Shown here: in pieces, positions 13,601 through 22,600 of the stretch
How positions within the stretch are numbered: the stretch's first letter is position 1
Layout of the letters: each line of letters begins with the position of its first letter
Origin: Undaria pinnatifida
Lineage: Eukaryota > Sar > Phaeophyceae > Laminariales > Alariaceae
Direction: 5' to 3'
Length of the DNA: 64,000 bases
Assembly: GCA_012845835.1 (NCBI GenBank)
Contig: JABAKD010000024.1
Coordinates: forward strand, 8,149,103-8,213,102
The notes under the pieces: generated by a model
Databases searched by the model: none
Seen by the model: only the letters and a program-made list of their open reading frames with translations
What the model was told of the DNA's origin: nothing
Program-made: the position numbers and the translations under genes

Positions 13601-16600
13601 AACACGAGCACAGCGCCGATAAAAGGGCGTCGAGGTGGGGTGCGATGGCCTCCTCGGGGACATCTTCAGTGTCCGTGAAGTTGACGATGGCTGACGCAGC
13701 GTGTCCACGTACGCGTACAGGCTGAGAACCATCAGAGACTAGCGCACACAGCGAGCCCACGACTTTTTCGTGGTACTCTCCCTGAACAAGAAACGGAACA
13801 AGGAAGGAATACAGAAATAAACAGAAACGGAACAAGAAACGGAATACAAAGTGAAATACGAACCGGAGCCAGACTGAAAACGGAACAACGAACATCTCAA
13901 GAAACAGAACAAGAAACATACCAGAGACATACAAGAGCAGCAACACGGAGGCCTGGTGGCGCGTTAAAAACTTGGGTTGCACTTCAGTAGTGTCGTACTG
14001 AGCATTATATACTACAAATTCTAAGTTCACAACTGTACTATTACTAACTATTTCTAACACGTCCCCTCGATGGAGGTAGCACGGTTAGCAACGCCTTCGC
14101 AAGACCTATTAATAGTCAATAGTTCGATGTGAAGATTGGATAACGACACTGGGACGTCCATCGTACTGACCATCGATAAAATACATCGTTGAGTACCTGT
14201 CTCTTAACACGCTCCCTCGACAGAGATAGTGTGGCCAGCAGCGTCTTCGCCAGAGCTATAGTAGTCTCCGGGTCTTCCGAAGGCAAAGGATCGATAATAA
14301 CACCGAGAGGGCCGTTGCCACTGATCGTCGACGAAACAGACCACTGGGTACATATTTTCTAACACGCCCCCTCGATGGAATAGATAACTCTGTATCTATT
14401 TTAATCAAATAGCATCCACCAGCGGCAGGCAGCGACGACAACCTCACAATATGCTGCTGATAAAATAATGTGCAACTCATTGGTGATATACAGCAGTAGG
14501 TAGCAAAATCAGAAGGGGGCTACTTCAGACGTGCATTCAAGTGAATACACGCAGGGACGTGGAACGGATTGGGTGAGACTGTTTGGAATTCAGTGCGTTG
14601 AGTCGTTTGGGCGTTTAGAATGAGTTCTGCACTGCACAACGTCAGAAGGAATATGATATCACAGAAGGATTAACCAGCGGCAAGGGGGGACGACAACCTT
14701 ACCTGGAACTCAGAGGGATAGAGATCGCTCAGTCTCCCGGTGAGCTGAAGTGCTTGGAACCTCACGCGAGGGCTGGGATCCATGAGAAGGGACATCGCCG
14801 CCTCCGACACCGATGGAAGGTGCTCCTGCAGAGTAAAGGGTAGTAAAGTACGTTAAACTGAAGTAAAGTAGAAGTAACGAATAAATTAGAGTTACTTACG
14901 CTTACGTAGAGGGAAACAATGTCACGGTAAAGGCACGGCGAGGCACGGCAAGGGCAAGCAAGACGCGAAGGCTGTGATCCATAACAGAAGGAACGTTGCC
15001 ACCTCCGACAACGATGGACGATGCTCCTGCTGAATCAAGTCGAGTCAAGTCAAGCAAACTCAAGCCACGCCAAGCCAAGCCCGTCAATCCAATCATGTTG
15101 TTGTACCTGGTACAAGGTGTGCTAATGTTAAGGTAATCAACGTCATGGGGAGGACATCGCGGCTTGAAAACATGGTTTGCTCCCGTGCATCGTCAAGCGT
15201 ACGGGAAACGGCGTTGCCACCGCGGGGTTTTGCGGGCACACGCGAGGAAAGGGCGGGAAGTATCCCCCTGGGTTCACCATGTTGCAGCCATTTACAGTTA
15301 TGCGTACCATATCACAGCCTTCCGTGACAATGTGTTGGGAATCCTACATGAATATTGTAGCCCCGACAGTCCGGTAAATACATACAAGTAGCAACAGCAG
15401 TAGCGAAATCAGTAGCAGCAGCAGTAGCAGTACCTTTCCTTCGCCCTACTTCAAGCAAAATCAAAACCGCTGAACTCGTACACTAACCCGGTGCCAGCCT
15501 CAGAGACAAACCCCATACATTACAGCCCACCAAGAGTACAGGTGTTTTACTGCTGCGCGATACTGTTTATACACTGGTGACTGTATATAGAATTAATACT
15601 AGTGTACTGTACTGCACTGCTGTAGCCTGTCAGTACCTTGAACGCCTTGGTGGCGCTGTCGGCCAGAGCCCCCAGACCACACAGGCCCGCCCGTCGCTGG
15701 CGCCAGTCCGTCCCACCGAGATACTGTCGAAAAGGACAATATCATAGAGAGGGGGTAATTTATATACAACATATTTTCGGGAATAGCGGGGACGATAATA
15801 TATAAGGGGTGTCCTCATTTCATGCAAAGCCGTAGTCGTATGACCATAGACCCTCGCATCCCTACAAGGGACGGAGGACGTCTGGTTTGCATCGACCAGG
15901 CAGGCATCGCGTGCACCAAGCGCGAAGCGCCGTGAGGTGTTCAGCGACTCACATGAAGGGTGAGCTGCATCCTGCTAAGAACTACTAGAGGCGCGGACTT
16001 CGGCACCTTGTGTGTACTTTCTTGCATACGGACTACTGCTTCGAATTGATTGATTTGTTTTCTGGGGTGAAAATAAATAGAGGGGGGTACTTAATTAACT
16101 GTTCACGGGATTCGGGAAAATATATTTTACTATACAGAGATACAGCAAAGCGCCGCCGTGGCAAAAAAGGTGAAGCGCGTTGGCCTTCTTCGCCAGTTGG
16201 CGGTTTGCTTTGTTTTGAATCGGTTTAGCTATCGAAAGTGTTTGACCTGTTCTCGCTACGATAAGAAAACAGGTTGAAACTCACGGTTCGCTTCCGACTG
16301 ATTGTGAAGTTACATTACGATGCAGGTGGTACAGCGCAGTATGGGACAGGACACCTTCAATACCAAGAAACCAGCACTAAAAAAGGCAAGCCGAGATTTA
16401 CACGAAAAGGAAATTCCTACGTTTCGGTGCGGTTATACAGGAGTAATTACAATATACAGTAGTGTGGGACGCATGGCAAAGAACTCAGGCGGGGCCAGCA
16501 CCCTTGTTTCTTACTACCAAGTACTCATCTGTAAACGAGATGTTCTGTACTCTATGGCCTACCGGATACGAAAGAGGTACGCATGCATGTGCACTTTGGT

Positions 16601-19600
16601 GACAAGATCCAAGGCCGTTTGGTGGCCTTGACCTGTGAAATAATTGAAAGCACCAGACGTTCATACATACATACCTTGGTGACAATTTCCAAAGCCGTTG
16701 GCATGGGGGCCTTAGCGTGCAGAGCGGCAATATAAACGTAATAGTGTCGTGCACCCTGTAGGCTATGAAATAGGTACGTTTGCATATTATTGTTCGCGCA
16801 TGAACTCATCACCGCCATAATCAAGCCCATGGTGACAGGGCAGGCTCTAATCACTCTGGAGCGGAAGAATACCTCGGGAAAAACTAAAGAAAATCGAACT
16901 ATATACCATACCTTAGTGACAAGCTCCAGCGCCGTTGGCATGGTGGCCTTAGCGTGCAGCGCGGCGACGAGGCGGCACATAGCTTCAACGCCATAAGCCC
17001 CCTCCTCGTCGTGGTCGACATCATCGTCATACGGACCCGCCACCCACTCCGCTTCGTCCTCGTCCAACTATGTCACGCAGCGAAGCAGTAACGACAAACA
17101 ACACGCCACAAATCGAAAAGTCAAGGTGAGAAGCTTAGACTAATCCTTTTCCAACTCCTAACAAAAGCATATTAGTCTAATTTCAAGTGTTTTGTCCTCG
17201 CATCGGGAGCGCATTGCCACAAGGGTTGAACCCTTTACAACTGCACGCAGGTTTTCGTTTAATGGGGACAAACGCAAGAAGCTTGAACCCTTTAGAATCG
17301 CACTTCAGTTTTGGGGGACAACCTGGTTGGAATTAGAGCTTTTCGCAGTTGAAAAAGGATTCAACAGGTCAAAGTTTCGACAAGACGCATGCTACTATTG
17401 ATAATAGTACGGTAGCTGGTGCACCGAAAACACATGGAGCTTCCCAGTTGAGAGGATGGAGACCTCATCCAAAATCCAAACACTTGATTTGAATTACAAA
17501 ACAAAAAAGCAATCTGACGAACAATCCCGTCGCCTTTCTAGAGTAGTTATATAACGAAAAATTTGGAAAAACTAAATTTCGTTCCACCGATATTGGGTAT
17601 ACGGAGTCCCCCGATAAGGCGGTCAAGAGTAAGGTGGTATCCCGATACAAGGCGGTCAAAATCGCTGGGCGCGACTGGGGAATTGCACTACAGTACTCAT
17701 TACCCGGAAATAAGAACGTGGCTTCCCCCTATAAGGCGGTCATATTGCTCTGGCACACCGTTGTCTTACTGGGAGACCCCTACTAACTGTATTAGTTGGA
17801 AGTCATTAGTGCAGTAGTACCATATCGTCAGTCAGAAACGTTTCGGCCAAGAAATGTTACGAGTATCCCTATCGGAGCATGCGTCATATCATAATACTTG
17901 GAAACCCTACGCAGCACCACGTATCTGCAGAGGGGTGTGTGGCCGACATGGAACAGCAGTACCCCATACAGAGGGGGTAGAATGCGATATCGCTATCACT
18001 AACTGTTGTAGCAAGCAACCGTTCGTTGGCGTTAAATTACCTCACACGACAACGAAAAGGCGAGGGGAAGCAGGCCAGGAGCGACGAAGGGGAACTTGCG
18101 CATGACGGCTGGCGCGCGTTCAGCGAGGCAGAGAAGCACTTCCACCGCGGCCGCACGGGTGCAAAACTCCAGCTGCGATGCCGAGCCCACAGCAAGCATC
18201 GCCTCCGTGACGGGTGCCTAGTCATACATCAACATCACGAAAGACAGACAAAAGACGTTGGATAAGAACGCAGAAAGAACATAAAGGGCTACAGTATTGT
18301 TATTGGCATGGACTATCACAGCTGTGCTCGGACACCGCGTGATTCCAGAAGCTTGGAGGCTCACATCCTTAAAGATTACAACGGTACACTCATCCATTGT
18401 TATATACTCATCCAACGGTGCTCATCCAATGATACTATACCCATTAAACGGTACTGGATACTCACGACATTGATCCGCAAGAACAAGGGCGACAGCTTGT
18501 TTTAAAAAGAAGCGATACCACAAAAGCGTACAATATTATATTGACACGGACTATCACAGACGTGCTCGAGGTGGACACCGCGTGGGTGCTCGAGGTGGAC
18601 ACCGCGTGGTTCCGCCAGCCTGGGGGCTCACATCGCCGAAGATTCCAACGGCACTCATCCAACGTCATATAGTCATTCAGCGTTATATAATCGTTCAACG
18701 GCACTCAGCACTCACGACATTGGTCCGAAAGAACAAGGGCGAAACGTCCGCCAGCTGAACGAAGGATTCAAGCATTTCCTGTGCCTCCAGCTCATCTCCG
18801 GCTGAGAGTACGGCGCTCAGAACCTGCACCAAAGTAGGCCGGTTACCCGAGAGGGTTAGTTGGTTGGTTGGTTCGTCGCCCAACAGGAGGCTTGCCTAGT
18901 ACAGCCTTTTTGTTTCGTTTTCTTATCTTCCGACGGATCTGGGCAAAAACGAAACTTGGCCCATTTTGTAGCTACCACTTGGGCATTATACAGATGGCAA
19001 CACGCATGCCATACAGCAAACTGTATGCCGTATCTGAAGCATCTGCGGGAGGATGGCTTGGAACGTCAAATTTTCCTGGTCGTGCGCCAAGGTTTGCAGT
19101 ACGGCCGAGGAGGCCTTGAAGGCGGCTAACTAAAAAATGACATGATCTACGAAGCAACATTTAATACGCTTCTCTCCGACATTCAGGCCGACGTCTGACA
19201 GCTCGCTCGCCATTTCGAACTACCAGTCTACAAATTTACTATGAGCTGTATTTTCCGTGAAAAACGCGTAACACTATATACTGGTAGCAAATTGTATGTA
19301 TCACCTGAAGCATCTGCGGAAGAATGGAGTGGAAGGCAGACTGTTCCTGTTCGTCCGCCAGGGTTTGCAGCACGGCCGAGGAAGCCTTGAAGGCGGCTGA
19401 CGCGGTCGCCAGGTGAGACAGGTCGGCGATTGCCAAGGCACAGATCTGAGGCAAACAAAACGTCGGCCACACGAAGCGCAAACGTAATTCGGGCACATGC
19501 GGCGGAGATGGAAGTGGAAGTCGTTAGCATATGTGGCGTGACCTACGCCATGACACCGTCACGTATATCGTCACAACGGAGACGGGAGTAGAAGCCGTGA

Positions 19601-22600
19601 GCACAAGTGGCTTGGTCTTGCGTTGATCTCGGTCGTCTGACCATGTCATGACGTCAATCCTCGATCATCGATAATTAAACATAGATTATCAATCATCGAT
19701 TACCAATTAAAAATGTTTTTGCCGTCCGACAATGTGCAGCATGAGCTACTGATAGCTTCAACCTCCATCAATCATGAATATTGCCACAAAAAAAAAAAAA
19801 CGGAAAACGGAATCAAGAATCGTCGATTTAGCGATCATCAATCGATCCTCGATCAACAATCATCGATCATCCACCATCAATCAAGCATCGATCATTACTC
19901 AACAATCATCAATCACCCATCACTCATCAACCATCAAGCAGGAATCACAAATCATTAATCATCGATCGCCAGCTGTTCGTTCCCCACGACACACCTGTGT
20001 CGTTTAATCGTGGCGTATTAATAATAGTGATGGCGCTTGCGGGCATATACAACGGGATTTTGTCTTCGTGTTTCGCTTCAACACAACCAACAGCAACAAA
20101 CCACCAACCAACATGCCACGAGCATTTATCATTGTGAGAAACGCGAATTTCTAACTTTGACAGCGCCAAAAAGGAGGACCTCTTTAGAGCCCATCGACCG
20201 CCAACGCGCACAAGTTGACAACAGGAACAAATATCCTGCTGCGCGAGCTCCTTCTTGTAGCAACAGCTACAGTTTTAACCTACATTTTGCATGTACCGCA
20301 TACCGCAGGTTGGGTACGTTAGGAAGGATAGTCAATGCCGTTGTGACTTCGTGCACATACGATCGTTCACCTGTAAGAGCGAGTTGGCCTGTTGTGAAAA
20401 CAGCTCCGGCTCTGTCTCCGCCATGGCCGATATAAGGAAGAACGCTAGGGCTTTTTGGTTTTGCTCCGCCCCCTGCGCCGTACGTAGTAAGCAGTCAGCA
20501 GGCAGGGAGTAGGCAGAGAGTATAGAGGGGGTAGGGCGGGAGTAGGCGGGGAGTAGGCAGGGGGTAAGCAGGGAGCAGGCACGGCAGGGAGCAGGCACGG
20601 CAGGGAGCAGGAAGGGAGTCAGAACAACAAGGAAGGGGGGAAAAGATGGAAGCAGGGAGTAACTAGTCATTTGCCCATTAGGAACCAGGCAGTAACCCGG
20701 TATTAATGTAAGTTTTTTCCTCAGGTATTATTCCACTCCAGAGTGACTGACTGGAGCCTGTCCTGTGACCACGGACTTGAGTTAATGTGAGATCAACAAT
20801 AACAGTAAGGTAAGGAAGGTGAACGGCCAGGTTATAAAAGAAAGGGAATAACGGCAGCCTGTATGCCAGCGTAACACGCGCCGATACGACCTCCTTCAAA
20901 CCAGGAACAAATTTTACCGGCAGCAGGTACCAGGCACCAAGTCAAAAATACGGGAAGGCGTTCCTGTGCGCGACCCACTTGAAGCTCGAAGCCTCGAAGT
21001 GCAATACAGCTGTTCTTAGTACCTCGTGAATGCATTAGACATTATGCCGTACACCCCCACCGTACCCCTATTCTTAACCTACCTTCCACGTGATGAGGGT
21101 TATCGGAGCCTTTCTTGTGGCCATGGACTAGATTATGGAGATGAGTCAATGTGAAAACAACAACAACTGCATGCGGTGACTTCAATACCGAATACCAGGT
21201 ACCGTATAGCACGAAAGATAACACCCCCCTTCAGACTGTTTTGCAAGATAGCTTTCTCGGTAACAGGGAGAGTGCAAACGCTAACTGTGCCATGCATCTA
21301 TGGGAAAATGCTGACGACATCTTTCTCAAGCCACCGTTGTCGTCGCGTGCGCCCCCCTTGGTTTGGAGAAAATTACATCTGAAACTCGCCCGAGGGGGAG
21401 TGTTATCTTGCGTGGTATATGTTACTCGCATAACGGTGCAAAGTGAATGTCCACCTGGCAGCTCACCTGCGCTGCAAACACCACCGCGGGCAATAGCTCC
21501 GGCCACGCCCCCGCCTCGGACGATGCTGACGCCGCTACTGCGTGGCATATCTATGATACACACAAAGCACATGGCAAGATAATAAAAAAGCAAGACAGCG
21601 AGGCAACAGTTTATATCATTTTCACCGGGTTATCATATCACATCATGCATATTCGTACGTATACTTCTTATGTATGTGTACATGAAAACAATGTTGTGAC
21701 AGGCGATGTGCTATCAAAAAAGTACAGAAGGCGCCAGCTGTTAACAAATTCGATCGCAACAACTCGAGGCTCGTTGTGGCTCTCGATATTGATAGTAACT
21801 CGCGCCGGGTGTATATTTGAAACTGTCAACTGTGTGCATTGCATTGTGCAGTGGTGGCAAGCAGGAAAGTCCCAGCCCAACCCAACGGAACCCAATACAA
21901 CACAACCCGACTGGGTCCAGCAAAATTACTTTCCTGTCGTCGGGCATTGGGCATCGGTGTGTGTGTGCCAAAATGGTTTTTCTGGAAAGATCCTGTCGAA
22001 AGGTGGGACAAGAAAAATCGGGTACGCGAGTGGAAATGAGCCCGAAATTTATTCATTCACAGGCGTCGGAAACCAGAGTCTCGCTTCGCGCATATTATAA
22101 GAAATCTGACCGAAGAAACGGTCGGTGCTAAGGACTGGGTGCTATACTAAATATCATATATTAGCCGAGTAGCGTGTGCTCAATGGTGCCAACAAAATAA
22201 GAACTTGAGCCTCAACGAGAGCTCGACGCCAAAAAGACGTTTCTTCCGTTTCTCAATACAGTAGGGGGGCCTATATAGTGCGGGTTTTATAGTTCGCCCT
22301 TGCCGGTATAATACGGGTGAAATCGCATGGCACAACTGGGACCCCGCTATAGTGCGCATGCCGCACTATAGCGGGTCAGGTTTATATAATGCGGTTTTGG
22401 ACCACCTCACCCCCGATATAGTGCGGGTCTGACTCACCCCGCCTTACACCGTGCGGTCAAACCGACGACAAACCGTCAGTAGTGCTGCGGTTTCATGTGT
22501 GGTGAATTGACTCGTACGAAGTGAGTCAAAAGTTGGCGCGTTTTACTTGTTCGTGCATTAAAACCAAGCCCAAGGGTATGCGTGGTGTTGCGTTGTTTAG

